NCBI RefSeq assembly: GCF_017168335.1
Contig: NZ_JABFAU010000003.1
Span: 19,382 to 74,488, forward strand
Source: Rhodococcus sp. KRD162
Lineage (GTDB): Bacteria; Actinomycetota; Actinomycetes; Mycobacteriales; Mycobacteriaceae
Direction: 5' to 3'
Length of the DNA: 55,107 nt
Shown: positions 1 through 8,662 of the stretch, piece after piece
Position numbering within the stretch: the stretch's first letter is position 1
How the letters are laid out: every line of letters starts with the position of its first letter
Made by a program: the position numbers and the translations under genes
The notes under the pieces: model-generated
What the model was told of the DNA's origin: nothing
Seen by the model: the letters and a program-made list of their open reading frames with translations, nothing else
Databases searched by the model: none

Positions 1-120
1 CATACCGCAGAGCGGCTTCAAGCGGTCGCCGACGAACTCAACGACCGCCCCCGCCGAACGCTAGGCTGGAACTCACCAGCAAAAGTGATCAACGAGCTAA
101 TCGTTGCAACGACCGCTTGA
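1..120 (+). CDS. IS30-family transposase, C-terminal fragment (cut by window edge)
   Basis: Reading frame 1 runs open from the first base to a TGA at 118-120 and encodes 39 residues containing LNDRPRRTLGW followed by SPAKVINELI. This is the usual carboxy end of IS30-type DDE transposases, where an N-x-RPRKTLGW motif sits beside the last catalytic glutamate helix. The start lies outside the window, so I cannot tell whether the element is complete. Just downstream are degenerate copies of the intergenic palindromic repeat, not an obvious IS30 terminal inverted repeat. The gene converges on ilvD. Confidence 0.75.
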   Translation, partial: HTAERLQAVADELNDRPRRTLGWNSPAKVINELIVATTA

Positions 121-135
121 AACTGCCGAGACGTA

Positions 136-216
136 TGCAATGGTCTATTCACCTTCCGCCGGTGTCTGAGTGGATGGACCACTGCACTGCCCAGACGTAT
201 GCAGTGGTCCATTCAC
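136..216. repeat. Palindromic intergenic repeat, three diverged copies
   Basis: Three 17-bp elements at 136-152, 170-186 and 200-216 are diverged versions of GTGAATGGWCCATTCAC, a near-perfect palindrome. The last copy is preceded by CCCAGACGTATG, matching the linker CCCAGACGGGTG between the copies at 47.2 kb. They fill the convergent gap between the IS30 gene and ilvD. Function is unknown; see the arrays at 47163-47306 and 48345-48402. Confidence 0.7.
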
Positions 217-241
217 GCGGAAAGCGGGGGCGGGGGCGGGG

Positions 242-1957
242 CTAGATCAGCACGGCACCATTGGACGCCGATCCCACCAGCTTGGAGTACTTGGCCAGCA
301 CCCCGCGGGTGTAGCGCGGAGGCAGCGGGGCCCAGCCCTTCGTGCGGGAATCCAACTCGGCTGCATCGACCAACAGGTCGAGCGTGCCCTGACCGACGTC
401 GAGACGGATCTGATCCCCATCGCGTACGAAAGCGATAGGACCGCCGTCGACGGCCTCGGGGGCCACGTGTCCGACGCACAGGCCGGTGGTTCCGCCGGAG
501 AATCGCCCGTCGGTCAGCAGCAGGACATCCTTGCCGAGTCCTGCGCCCTTGATGGCTCCGGTGATGGCGAGCATCTCGCGCATGCCGGGTCCGCCCTTGG
601 GCCCTTCGTATCGGATGACCACGACGTCACCTGCGGCGATGGTGCCGTTTTCGAGTGCGTCCATGGCGGCGCGTTCGCGCTCGAAGACTCGTGCGGTGCC
701 GACGAAGACTTCGGAGTCGAAGCCCGCCGACTTGACGACGGCTCCGCCGGGGGCGAGCGTTCCCTCGAGGATGGTGATGCCACCGGTGGGGTGGATCGGC
801 GTGTCGAGTGCGCGCAGTACCTTGCCGTCGGGATCCGGCGGTGCGATGTGAGCGAGGTTCTGCGCCACGGTCTTTCCGGTGACCGTCATGCAGTCTCCGT
901 GCATCAGGCCGGCGTCGAGCAGAGCCTTCATGACGACGGGCACGCCGCCTATGGCGTCGACGTCGGTCATGACGTGCTTACCGAACGGCTTGACGTCGGC
1001 CAGGTGGGGAACTTTCGCGCCGACGCGGGTGAAATCGGCGAGCGTCAGGTCCACCTGGGCTTCGTGCGCGATGGCCAACAGATGCAGCACGGCGTTGGTG
1101 GAACCGCCGAAGGCCATGACGACGGCGATGGCGTTCTCGAAGGCTTCCTTGGTGAGGATGTCACTGGTACGGATGCCGCGTCGCAACAGGTCGACGACGG
1201 CCTCACCGCTGGCATGTGCAAATCCGTCGCGTCGGCGATCGGGCGCAGGCGGGGAAGCGCTACCGGGCAGGGACATTCCCATCGCTTCGGCTGCGCTGGC
1301 CATCGTGTTGGCGGTGTACATTCCGCCGCAGGCACCTTCTCCGGGGCAGATGGCGCGTTCGATGGTGTCGACATCGGCTCGCGACATCAGTCCACGCGAG
1401 CAGGCCCCGACGGCTTCGAAGGCGTCGATGATCGTCACCTGGTGTTCGCTGCCGTCGGACAGGGTCGCGAACCCGGGCAGGGTGGAGCCGGCATAGAGGA
1501 AGACGCTCGCCAGATCCAGACGCGCCGCGGCCATGAGCATCCCGGGCAAGGACTTGTCGCAACCGGCGAGCAGGACGGAACCGTCGAGACGTTCTGCGCT
1601 GACGACGGTTTCGACGCTGTCGGCGATCACCTCACGGGAGACCAACGAGAAGTGCATGCCCTCGTGGCCCATCGAGATGCCGTCGGACACCGAGATGGTG
1701 CCGAATTCGAGCGGGTAGCCACCGGCGGCATGCACGCCCTTCTTGACGGCTTTGGCCAGACGTTCGAGCGAGAGGTTGCACGGGGTGATCTCGTTCCACG
1801 AGGACGCCACACCGATCTGGGACTTGCCCCAGTCTTCGTCGCCCATTCCGACGGCACGGAGCATGCCGCGAGCGGCGGTCTTCTCCAGTCCGTCGGTGAC
1901 GTCGCGACTGCGAGGTTTGACGTCGATGTCTTCTCGGGGATTCTGCGGGGTCGTCAT
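242..1957 (-). CDS. ilvD: Dihydroxy-acid dehydratase (IlvD)
   Basis: This gene encodes 571 residues of the IlvD/Edd family. The enzyme dehydrates 2,3-dihydroxy-isovalerate and 2,3-dihydroxy-3-methylvalerate in valine, isoleucine and CoA-precursor synthesis, in the cytoplasm. Visible family marks are the three cluster cysteines (C60 in TPCN, C133 in GCDKSLPG, C210 in GACGGMYTA) and the C-terminal signature [10 protein letters not shown]. Length is normal. The start at 1957 is preceded by AGGAG with seven bases spacing; an upstream in-frame ATG at 2059 has no such site. The gene stands alone, converging on the IS30 fragment and divergent from the Acg-like gene. No other ilv gene is in the window. 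Confidence 0.97.
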   Translation of the reverse strand: MTTPQNPREDIDVKPRSRDVTDGLEKTAARGMLRAVGMGDEDWGKSQIGVASSWNEITPCNLSLERLAKAVKKGVHAAGGYPLEFGTISVSDGISMGHEGMHFSLVSREVIADSVETVVSAERLDGSVLLAGCDKSLPGMLMAAARLDLASVFLYAGSTLPGFATLSDGSEHQVTIIDAFEAVGACSRGLMSRADVDTIERAICPGEGACGGMYTANTMASAAEAMGMSLPGSASPPAPDRRRDGFAHASGEAVVDLLRRGIRTSDILTKEAFENAIAVVMAFGGSTNAVLHLLAIAHEAQVDLTLADFTRVGAKVPHLADVKPFGKHVMTDVDAIGGVPVVMKALLDAGLMHGDCMTVTGKTVAQNLAHIAPPDPDGKVLRALDTPIHPTGGITILEGTLAPGGAVVKSAGFDSEVFVGTARVFERERAAMDALENGTIAAGDVVVIRYEGPKGGPGMREMLAITGAIKGAGLGKDVLLLTDGRFSGGTTGLCVGHVAPEAVDGGPIAFVRDGDQIRLDVGQGTLDLLVDAAELDSRTKGWAPLPPRYTRGVLAKYSKLVGSASNGAVLI

Positions 1958-2148
1958 GACACTCCTGAACGGTCGGCCAACATGGATCCTCGGTAGCGTC
2001 CCGGAGGTTCCGCTCCTGAGGTCGCATTCACCGTCAACCCTAAACCCGTGGACAGCCATCCGCGGACGGCATGGGCCGACGGGTCAACGGAACAGGTCTC
2101 GGACGTTCTCGCGCCCGGCCCTGTGTCGGCGGAAGTTCCCTCCACACT

Positions 2149-2163
2149 GTGACCAATGGCCCT
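2149..2163. promoter_or_regulatory. DosR-box-like site before the Acg-like gene
   Basis: GTGACCAATGGCCCT lies 74 bp before the ATG at 2237. It matches 10 of 14 core positions of the mycobacterial DosR box GGGACTWWAGTCCC. The match is by eye only, but DosR control would suit an Acg-family gene followed by universal stress genes. Confidence 0.4.
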
Positions 2164-2236
2164 GTCGTGCACGGTCCTCGCGGGTCGACAGTGGTGGGCA
2201 GCCATCGCCTCGCGGTGGGACGAACGAGGAGAGAAG

Positions 2237-3259
2237 ATGAACGACAATCCGGATTCTGCCGTGGTGGAGATGTTGGTCGAGCTCGCGTGTCGCGCTCCGT
2301 CGGTGCACAACAGTCAGCCGTGGAGGTGGGTGCACTCCGAACACGGACTCGATCTGTTCACCGATCGGTCCCGACTGCTCGGGGCGATAGACCCGACCGA
2401 GCGGCAGATGGTGCTCAGCTGTGGCGCTGCGCTCGATCATCTGTGCACCGCGGCCGCGGCCTTTCGGTGGACGGCAGATGTCGAGCCGATGCCGACGGCC
2501 GGTGCGCCGGACCACCTCGCGCGCATTCGATTGACCCATGACGCGCACCCCCGATCGCACGAGTTCGATCTGTTGTCGGCAATCAATCGCCGCCATTCGG
2601 ATCGTCGGGCATTCGGTCCGGTACCGGACAACCGCATTCCGGCGCGCTACCTCGGGCGAGGGGACGGAACCGACCAGGTCCGAGCGACGTTCCTGTCGGC
2701 CGAATCCAAGCAGACACTGGCCACCGCATCGAGGCTGAGTGCGAGCGTGCGAAAGTACGACGCGACGTATCAGGCCGAGATCAGGTGGTGGGCCGGACAC
2801 TCGTTCCGATCCGGAGGAATTCCGCCCGAGGCCCTCACCGATCGCGCGGAAGCATCCAGGGTGCAGGTGGGCCGTGAATTTCCCGAGCCGCATCGCATCG
2901 GCGGGACGCACACACGAGAGCCGGTGAACGACGAGTCCACGGTGGTGATTCTCGGTACTGCGTCCGATGAACGGCTGGACTGGTTGCAGTGCGGGCGGGC
3001 CATGTCCGCCTTCCTGCTGGCCGCAACGGCCGATGGCCTGGCGACCTGCCCTCTCACGCATATGACCGAGCAGTCGGGAAGTCGCCGCCTGGTCGAGTCC
3101 TTGGCCCCCGGCCGGGGTGTGCCGCAGGTGCTGATTCGGATCGGTGCGCCGATGACCGGCTCGCCTCTCGCCCCGACCCCGAGACGAGCGGTGTCCTCGG
3201 TGTTGTCGGTGGCCGCCCGCAGCACGGCGCGGGGGTCGCGCAGAACCACCCCGCTGTGA
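2237..3259 (+). CDS. Acg-family nitroreductase-fold flavoprotein
   Basis: The product has 340 residues and opens with the family hallmark RAPSVHNSQPWRW. This is the signature of the Acg family (Rv2032/Rv3131 type), which has a duplicated nitroreductase fold and in mycobacteria belongs to the DosR dormancy regulon. Its substrate is not established; some members are thought to sequester FMN rather than reduce nitro compounds. The start at 2237 follows GGAGAGAAG; an in-frame ATG at 2156 would add 27 residues of low-complexity lead and overlap the putative DosR-like site. A universal stress protein gene follows 147 bp downstream on the same strand, as in mycobacterial DosR loci. Confidence 0.88.
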   Translation: MNDNPDSAVVEMLVELACRAPSVHNSQPWRWVHSEHGLDLFTDRSRLLGAIDPTERQMVLSCGAALDHLCTAAAAFRWTADVEPMPTAGAPDHLARIRLTHDAHPRSHEFDLLSAINRRHSDRRAFGPVPDNRIPARYLGRGDGTDQVRATFLSAESKQTLATASRLSASVRKYDATYQAEIRWWAGHSFRSGGIPPEALTDRAEASRVQVGREFPEPHRIGGTHTREPVNDESTVVILGTASDERLDWLQCGRAMSAFLLAATADGLATCPLTHMTEQSGSRRLVESLAPGRGVPQVLIRIGAPMTGSPLAPTPRRAVSSVLSVAARSTARGSRRTTPL

Positions 3260-3283
3260 CCGGGTATCACGTACCTGAAACTG

Positions 3284-3298
3284 GGGACCAAATGCTCT
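3284..3298. promoter_or_regulatory. DosR-box-like site before the first universal stress gene
   Basis: GGGACCAAATGCTCT lies 109 bp before the start at 3407. The left half-site GGGAC is perfect and 10 of 14 core positions fit GGGACTWWAGTCCC. It shares GACCAA with the site at 2149. This is a visual match only. Confidence 0.35.
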
Positions 3299-3375
3299 GT
3301 GGCGCGGCCACTGTCGAGTTGTCCAATGGGAATCGAGCATCCGAGAACGGATGACCGTCGACGGGCCGGACGTAT

Positions 3376-3389
3376 GGTCCGCCCGGACC
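3376..3389. promoter_or_regulatory. 14-bp palindrome GGTCCG-CC-CGGACC
   Basis: A perfect six-base inverted repeat sits between the DosR-like site and the ribosome binding site of the universal stress gene, 17 bp before the ATG. It could be an operator or a small 5'-UTR hairpin. GC-rich sequence makes such short palindromes fairly common. Confidence 0.25.
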
Positions 3390-3406
3390 GAGGACAGGAG
3401 ATGGCC

Positions 3407-4288
3407 ATGGTTCTGGCACATCATCAGAAAATCGTTGTGGGCGTCGATGGTTCGCCGAGCAGCATCAGCGCTGCACTGTGGGCGGCCACCCTGGCCGAGC
3501 GGTTGAAGGCCCCGCTGCACATCGCAGGGGCGGTACAGCATCCAGCGTTCTACATGGACGAGTCCGCGTCGGTCGTTCCCCTCGACGTCTGGGAAGAGCA
3601 GCGTCGCGCGGCAGAACGCATCGTCACCGATGTCGCCACCTCGGTGCTGGCCCGGCATCCGAACAGCGCCGTGACCACCTCCGTGGAAGAGATGTCGGCA
3701 TGCTCGATGATGGTCGAGCTCTCGCGCACCGCACGCATGCTCGTCGTCGGCAACTCTGGTTCGGGGCCGATCGTGTCCGCGTTGTTCGGGAGCACAGCCC
3801 GGCGGACGTCGACCACAGCGTGGTGCCCGGTGATCGTATGGCGTGAGGGCATCGATGCCGTCGACGCACCGATTCTGGTCGGCATCGACGGAAGTGCGAC
3901 GAGTGAAGCAGCGGTCGAGCAAGCTTTCGATCTGGCCTCGCGGTTCGAGGTTCCGCTGATCGCCGCACACGCCTGGCGCTCGTTGTCGCAGGGTGCGGCC
4001 CTGTCCCTGCCCGGATCGCCCGATGAGGCCGAGATCGAGCGCGAACAGCAGCTGCTGGTGTCCGAGAGCCTTGCCGGGTGGAGCGAGAAGTATCCGGACG
4101 TCATCGTGGAACATGTTGTACAGCAGACAAACCCGGCGCGCCTGCTGATAGAGCAGTCCAAGCGGGCCGGCATGGTGGTGGTCGGCAGCCATGGTCGAGG
4201 CGTTGTCGCCAGTGCCCTGTTCGGATCGACGAGCAACAACCTGACCCGGCACGCGCACTGCCCCGTGATGATCTGCAGGGACCGATGA
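3407..4288 (+). CDS. Universal stress protein with two Usp domains
   Basis: This 293-residue protein has two UspA domains in tandem. Each begins with an ILVGIDGS-type strand (IVVGVDGSPSS near residue 10 and ILVGIDGSATS near 157). The second ends with the ATP-binding loop VVGSHGRGVVASALFGS, the G-2x-G-9x-G(S/T) motif typical of nucleotide-binding Usp proteins; the first half has a related GNSGSGPIVSALFGS. Tandem Usp proteins are common in Actinobacteria and are induced by hypoxia or stress. The start at 3407 is chosen because GGAG lies six bases before it; the ATG at 3401 directly abuts that site. The stop overlaps the next start (ATGA), so the two genes are probably translationally coupled. 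Confidence 0.9.
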   Translation: MVLAHHQKIVVGVDGSPSSISAALWAATLAERLKAPLHIAGAVQHPAFYMDESASVVPLDVWEEQRRAAERIVTDVATSVLARHPNSAVTTSVEEMSACSMMVELSRTARMLVVGNSGSGPIVSALFGSTARRTSTTAWCPVIVWREGIDAVDAPILVGIDGSATSEAAVEQAFDLASRFEVPLIAAHAWRSLSQGAALSLPGSPDEAEIEREQQLLVSESLAGWSEKYPDVIVEHVVQQTNPARLLIEQSKRAGMVVVGSHGRGVVASALFGSTSNNLTRHAHCPVMICRDR

Positions 4289-5100
4289 CCAATCGGACGG
4301 TGCCGAATCGCGTGCGTCACAGAGAAGAGAGTCGACGCATACTCGACGCGAGCACCGCGAACCGAATTGCGCGCAACGCGACACGGGCTCGGCTGATCGG
4401 CCACGATCACTTCGGCCCCACCGTCGACGTTCTGCCCTGCATCTGGATCGGGAGTCGGGTGTACTTCTACGTCGAGGGGCGGTCGCAGTTGGGGCGCAGC
4501 ACACTCGGCTCGTCGGTCGTGCTGGAGTTCGACGCCGAGAATCCCGATCGCGCAACGGTATCCACTGTCGTCGTGCACGGTATCGCGCGTGTGGTCCTCG
4601 ACGCGCGAGGGGATGTGCTCGAACAGGCCCTACCGCGGCCGCATTCGAAGGAACCACCGATGCACCGACTGATCGAAGTGTCCCCGACATCGATCTCGGG
4701 CGTCGAACTGACCTGCCCCGACCGTCGCGCCCAGCCGATGCCGAACGACGAGGCAGCAGAGGTGCCGGACGCGGTGGTGCTGGGGTCCGAGTCCATCACG
4801 GTCGACATCCCGACCAGCGCGGGACCGAGAGTCTTTCCGGTGACCACCGCAGCGATCGGTGGCGTGGTCCGCGCAGTGATGATCGCGGAGTACGGGCCGA
4901 TCGGTGGAGTCTCGCCGGACGGGCGTGTTCTCGCAACGGCCGTGCTCGATCGATGGCCCGGTGCACGAGTGTTCGAGCGGCGCAGTACCGGCGACCGCGG
5001 TGCCGATCCGCGTGGCTACGAGAGCTTCTACGTCGAACTGGACTCGAGTGGTCGTAGATCCGATGCCGAGCTCGAAGCGGTATCCGCACTGTTTCGCTGA
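4285..5100 (+). CDS. PNPOx-like split-barrel protein (putative), coupled to the Usp gene
   Basis: This is a 271-residue protein. The first 120 or so residues follow the pattern of pyridoxamine-5'-phosphate-oxidase-like flavin split barrels: a helix with RRILDASTANRIARNATR, then strands with VDVLPCIWIGSRVYFYVE, GSSVVLEFDAE and VVVHGIARVV. The rest (about 130-271) shows no motif I recognise. PNPOx-like proteins bind FMN, F420 or haem, and several accompany Usp and Acg genes in mycobacterial dormancy regulons. The start ATG overlaps the stop of the preceding Usp gene by four bases. Cofactor and function are inferred from fold resemblance and context. Confidence 0.6.
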   Translation: MTNRTVPNRVRHREESRRILDASTANRIARNATRARLIGHDHFGPTVDVLPCIWIGSRVYFYVEGRSQLGRSTLGSSVVLEFDAENPDRATVSTVVVHGIARVVLDARGDVLEQALPRPHSKEPPMHRLIEVSPTSISGVELTCPDRRAQPMPNDEAAEVPDAVVLGSESITVDIPTSAGPRVFPVTTAAIGGVVRAVMIAEYGPIGGVSPDGRVLATAVLDRWPGARVFERRSTGDRGADPRGYESFYVELDSSGRRSDAELEAVSALFR

Positions 5101-5214
5101 ACTCCCGGCGGCCTGCCTCGGGCTGGAGCTGACTCCGAATGTGGGTGCGGTTGCAGATCTACGTTCGATGCGATTCGGCCGCAACGACGGTCGACTACGA
5201 GAGAAGGAAGAATC

Positions 5215-6093
5215 ATGAGTAATTCCACCGACCGCATGCTTCCCGTCCTGGTGGGCATTGACGGATCGAGAGAGGCCGATGCCGCCGCGCAGTGGGCGGC
5301 GTTCTATGCGGCGAAGGTGCACGCACCCGTGCGCCTGGTTCATGCGGTCCCGGCGGGGGATTGGTACGGGTCGGCAGCGTTCGTCGACGGCGGTGCGCTG
5401 GAAAGAGACCTGCGGGCGATCGGACGTGGGCACCTCGCCCGTGCTGCTGCAGCGATTCACGACGCAGCACCCGAGGTATCGGTCGATACCGTCACCGCTG
5501 ATGGGACCATCGCCTCGTACGTGTCGAAGGCCGGCGCGGAGCTGGTCGTCCTTGGATCGAGGAAGTCGAGCGTTCTGCGCGACCTGACTCTCGGCAGTAA
5601 CTCGCTCCGAGTGGTCTCGCACGCACAGTGCCCGGTTCTGCTCATGCGCAACGCGCTCGACAGCTCCGACCCCGCTCGCCTGATCGTGGTGGGGGTCGAT
5701 GGAAGTGAGCAGTCGGATCGGGCGCTCGGTGTGGCGCTCGAGATCGCCCAGACCCTCGGCGCGCCAGTGGTCGCGGTGAACTACTGGGGATTCGCCGCAC
5801 AGGCAGGCCTGGGAACAGGATTCGAAGAGGTCGACTGGGTGAGCATTCGCGCGCACGAGAAGCACTGGCTCGAAACACATGTGGAGACCATGCACGAGAA
5901 GTACCCGAATGTTGCGCTGAGCACCGTGAGCGCGCAGTCGAGCCCGACGAGAGGACTCCGTGCGATGTCGGCGTCGGCCTCGATGATCGTGGTGGGATGT
6001 CGCGGTCGAGGTGCTCTGCTCGGTACCGTTCTGGGATCGGTCAGTCAGAATCTGGTGCACCACGCCGACTGCTCGGTGCTGATCGTTCGATGA
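5215..6093 (+). CDS. Universal stress protein with two Usp domains
   Basis: A second tandem Usp protein of 292 residues. Domain 1 starts with PVLVGIDGSREAD near residue 10 and domain 2 with LIVVGVDGSEQSD near 157. The C-terminal nucleotide loop reads VVGCRGRGALLGTVLGSVSQN. The start follows AGAAGGAAGAATC. It is 114 bp downstream of the PNPOx-like gene on the same strand and may have its own promoter. No DosR-like box was found in that gap. The paralogue at 3407 has the same architecture but clearly different sequence, so this is not a recent duplication. Confidence 0.9.
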   Translation: MSNSTDRMLPVLVGIDGSREADAAAQWAAFYAAKVHAPVRLVHAVPAGDWYGSAAFVDGGALERDLRAIGRGHLARAAAAIHDAAPEVSVDTVTADGTIASYVSKAGAELVVLGSRKSSVLRDLTLGSNSLRVVSHAQCPVLLMRNALDSSDPARLIVVGVDGSEQSDRALGVALEIAQTLGAPVVAVNYWGFAAQAGLGTGFEEVDWVSIRAHEKHWLETHVETMHEKYPNVALSTVSAQSSPTRGLRAMSASASMIVVGCRGRGALLGTVLGSVSQNLVHHADCSVLIVR

Positions 6094-6240
6094 TGTGCGG
6101 CGCGTGACTCGTTGCCACGCGGCATTATCGCCGGCGAGCCCGGAAATTCGGAGCGGTGAACACTGCAGCACCGGAGGTGGCCGCCGCGCGCCCGGTTCAC
6201 CCGGCCGACTGAGACAACGTCATCGTGCACTGGCATCGTA

Positions 6241-7221
6241 ATGGCCATGCGTTCGTTCGATCACGTTCTGCATCCGGGTTCGATGCACACGACAGCGGGC
6301 CTTCGGACGCGACTGTTGTCGTACTTCTTGCTGTCCACGACGGGTTTGTACGCGGCCGATGTGATCCTGAATCTGCTGTACCAATTCGACCACGTGGTCT
6401 CCGATATCACCGGTGGGGTCGTGGCCGTGTGCCTGGGGACGGCCGGGTTGGCGATGTTGTGGCTTCGCCCAGGTGCGCCGATTGCGCATCGGTGTGCGCT
6501 GGCCGCGGCCATGGTCGCGACACCTGCGGTGATGGTCTTTCACCGACTTCCGGTGTCGCAGAGCCAATGCTTGGTGGCGGCGATGTTTCTGGCGATGTAC
6601 ATCCGAGCGTTCCACTCGGACGTGGTCGGCAGAGCACTCGTCGGCGTTCTCGTAGTGGTTGTCCTCGCGGCGGTGGCTGTCTCGCCCTCCGTGATGTATC
6701 CGATCTCGTATCTGGTGTTCGGCGTAGCGATCGTTGCTGCGGGCGAGGCGTTCGGAGTCGTGACCAAGTCGCTGGTCGTCGCGTCGTGCACCGATCCGCT
6801 GACGGGCGTGTTCAACCGGGCAGGCTGGGAGATGGCGACAGCCGAGGCGACTGGACACGGAGCAACCGGGTTACCGGTGGTCGTCGTGATCGTCGACGTC
6901 GACGATTTCAAGTCCGTCAACGATTCGGGCGGACATCGGGCGGGTGATGACTTGCTGATCGACCTGGCGCGATCGTGGTCGAGGGTCGCTCCGCCGGGTG
7001 CGGTGATTGCGCGCCTCGGCGGCGATGAATTCGCCGCCCTCCTGACCGGGCAACCGCGCGAGGTGGTGGACGAATTCATCCGAATCACTGCTCGGTCCCT
7101 GCCCTACGCCAGTGTGGGGACAGCGGAGTCGACCGCGCCGGAAGAGCCGGTCTCGGACATTCTCGCCCGCGCCGACGCCGATCTCTACGAGGTGAAACGT
7201 GCTCGTCGAGAGGAGCTGTGA
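6241..7221 (+). CDS. Membrane-bound diguanylate cyclase (GGDEF)
   Basis: The 326-residue product has about six hydrophobic segments in residues 25-180 and a GGDEF domain from about 185 on. The domain starts with DPLTGVFNRAGW, has the metal-binding VDVDDFKSVND, and an intact RLGGDEF active site at 260-264, so cyclic di-GMP synthesis is expected. The product-inhibition I-site (RxxD, five residues before GGDEF) is replaced by PPGA. There is no EAL domain. The N-terminal membrane part resembles no sensor family I can name. ATGs at 6241 and 6247 are both possible; neither has a good Shine-Dalgarno sequence. It follows the stress genes by 147 bp and converges on the MFS gene with a 4-bp gap. Confidence 0.88.
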   Translation: MAMRSFDHVLHPGSMHTTAGLRTRLLSYFLLSTTGLYAADVILNLLYQFDHVVSDITGGVVAVCLGTAGLAMLWLRPGAPIAHRCALAAAMVATPAVMVFHRLPVSQSQCLVAAMFLAMYIRAFHSDVVGRALVGVLVVVVLAAVAVSPSVMYPISYLVFGVAIVAAGEAFGVVTKSLVVASCTDPLTGVFNRAGWEMATAEATGHGATGLPVVVVIVDVDDFKSVNDSGGHRAGDDLLIDLARSWSRVAPPGAVIARLGGDEFAALLTGQPREVVDEFIRITARSLPYASVGTAESTAPEEPVSDILARADADLYEVKRARREEL

Positions 7222-7225
7222 GCGA

Positions 7226-8662
7226 TCAGTCGAGGTTGCCCCGACCGATCGGCGGTGAGCCGAGATCACAGTGCGGTGGGCAGTCCGACGCGTCGCTGCG
7301 GTTCCCGCGGATCAGCACCGCGGCAATCAGAGCGCCGATCACCAACAGACCGGCGCACATCAGCATCGCGGAATGGAATCCGGCGGAGAACACCTGCGGG
7401 GACGAGTAGTCGGATCCGGCGATGCCCGCCAGTGCGGGCAGCGCAGCAACGGCAAGCAACTGACTGGTGCGGGCCACCGCATTGTTGACGCCGGAGGCGA
7501 TCCCGGCGCGGTCATCGGGTGCCGCGCTCAGGACGGCCCCGGTCAACGGGGCCACCAGTGCGGACAGGCCGAGGCCGAATACGACGACGGCGGGAAGCAC
7601 ATCGGTCGCATAGGCCGATCCCGGCCCGATGCGCAGCATCAGCAGCAATCCCGTCGCAGACAGCAGTGGCCCCACTGTCATCGGGATGCGCGGGCCGATG
7701 CGTGCCGCGAGCCGTCCTGCGCGGGCGGACAATACGAGCATCAGCACGGTGATGGGGATGGTGGCCAGCCCCGCCGCGACCGGAGAGAACCCGACCGCGA
7801 ACTGCAACTGCAGTACCAGGAGGAAGAACACGCCGCCCAGTGCCGCGTACACGGCGAAGGTCACCAGATTGGCCGCAAGGAACACCCGCGACGCGAACAG
7901 TGAGGGCGGTATCAGCGGATCGCGTGTACGGCGTTCGATCAGCACGAACGCTGCGACCGCGAGGACACCGAGAGCCAGCGACAGGACGTGCGACTCGATG
8001 AGGCCGTATGTGAGCAAACCCAGTGCCACCGCAACCGCCACCGCCCCCGGTGCGTCGAGCCGACCCGTCGGATGTGGGTCTCGGCTTTCGGGAACATGTT
8101 TCGCAGCCACCCACACGACCGCGATGGCGAGTGGAACGTTGATCAGGAACACCGCGCGCCAGCCGACGGCGTCGACCAGCCAGCCGCCGAGCAACGGCCC
8201 GATCGCCGCCGCGACGCCGCCCAACCCCGACCACATTCCGATCGCCGCTCCTCGATCCTCGGTCCGGATGGACGCCGAGATCAACGCAAGCGAGCCAGGT
8301 GTCAGTAGGGCTGCGCCGACGCCTTGCAGCAGCCGCGCCGCGATCAACACTTCGATGTCGGGAGCGAGTCCGCAGAGCACCGAGGCGGTCGCGAACCATA
8401 CGGTGCCCCACACGAAGACACGTCGGCGTCCGAGCCGGTCACCGAGAGAGCCGCCCAACAGAATCAACGAGGCCAGCGTCAGGGTGTAGCCGCTGAGAGT
8501 CCATTGCAGACCGGTGACGCCGGATCCGAGGTCGCGGCCGATCGCAGGCAGCGCGATATTGACCACGGTGGCGTCGAGCATCGCCAGAGCCGAACCGAGG
8601 ACGGTGGCTGCGACGATCCAGCGGCCCCGTGCACTGGAGAGCGCGATGCTCTCGGTGGTCAC
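7226..8662 (-). CDS. MFS drug exporter, DHA2 (EmrB/QacA) family
   Basis: This 478-residue membrane protein carries DHA2 marks: LDATVVNIALPAI in the first helix, WTLSGYTLTLASLILLGG, GDRLGRRRVFVWG (motif A) and RLLQGVGAALLTPGSLALI (motif C region). About 14 helices are expected. It should export drugs or metabolites by proton antiport; the substrate is unknown. The start is a GTG at 8662 whose bases overlap the TGA of the upstream lipoprotein gene (GTGA), so the two are transcribed and probably translated together. No regulator gene is adjacent. Confidence 0.92.
   Translation of the reverse strand: MTTESIALSSARGRWIVAATVLGSALAMLDATVVNIALPAIGRDLGSGVTGLQWTLSGYTLTLASLILLGGSLGDRLGRRRVFVWGTVWFATASVLCGLAPDIEVLIAARLLQGVGAALLTPGSLALISASIRTEDRGAAIGMWSGLGGVAAAIGPLLGGWLVDAVGWRAVFLINVPLAIAVVWVAAKHVPESRDPHPTGRLDAPGAVAVAVALGLLTYGLIESHVLSLALGVLAVAAFVLIERRTRDPLIPPSLFASRVFLAANLVTFAVYAALGGVFFLLVLQLQFAVGFSPVAAGLATIPITVLMLVLSARAGRLAARIGPRIPMTVGPLLSATGLLLMLRIGPGSAYATDVLPAVVVFGLGLSALVAPLTGAVLSAAPDDRAGIASGVNNAVARTSQLLAVAALPALAGIAGSDYSSPQVFSAGFHSAMLMCAGLLVIGALIAAVLIRGNRSDASDCPPHCDLGSPPIGRGNLD

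Noticed and set aside
170..1996. 608-codon open frame antisense to ilvD
   Set aside because: Its sequence is low-complexity Gly/Asp/His-rich text with no family, and the opposite strand encodes a full IlvD. It is a GC-bias shadow.
2084..4690. 868-codon open frame on the minus strand across the stress genes
   Set aside because: It spans three well-supported plus-strand genes, is Arg/His-rich and shows no domain.
5101..5214. DosR box before the second universal stress gene
   Set aside because: No half-site close to GGGAC with a matching partner was found in the gap.
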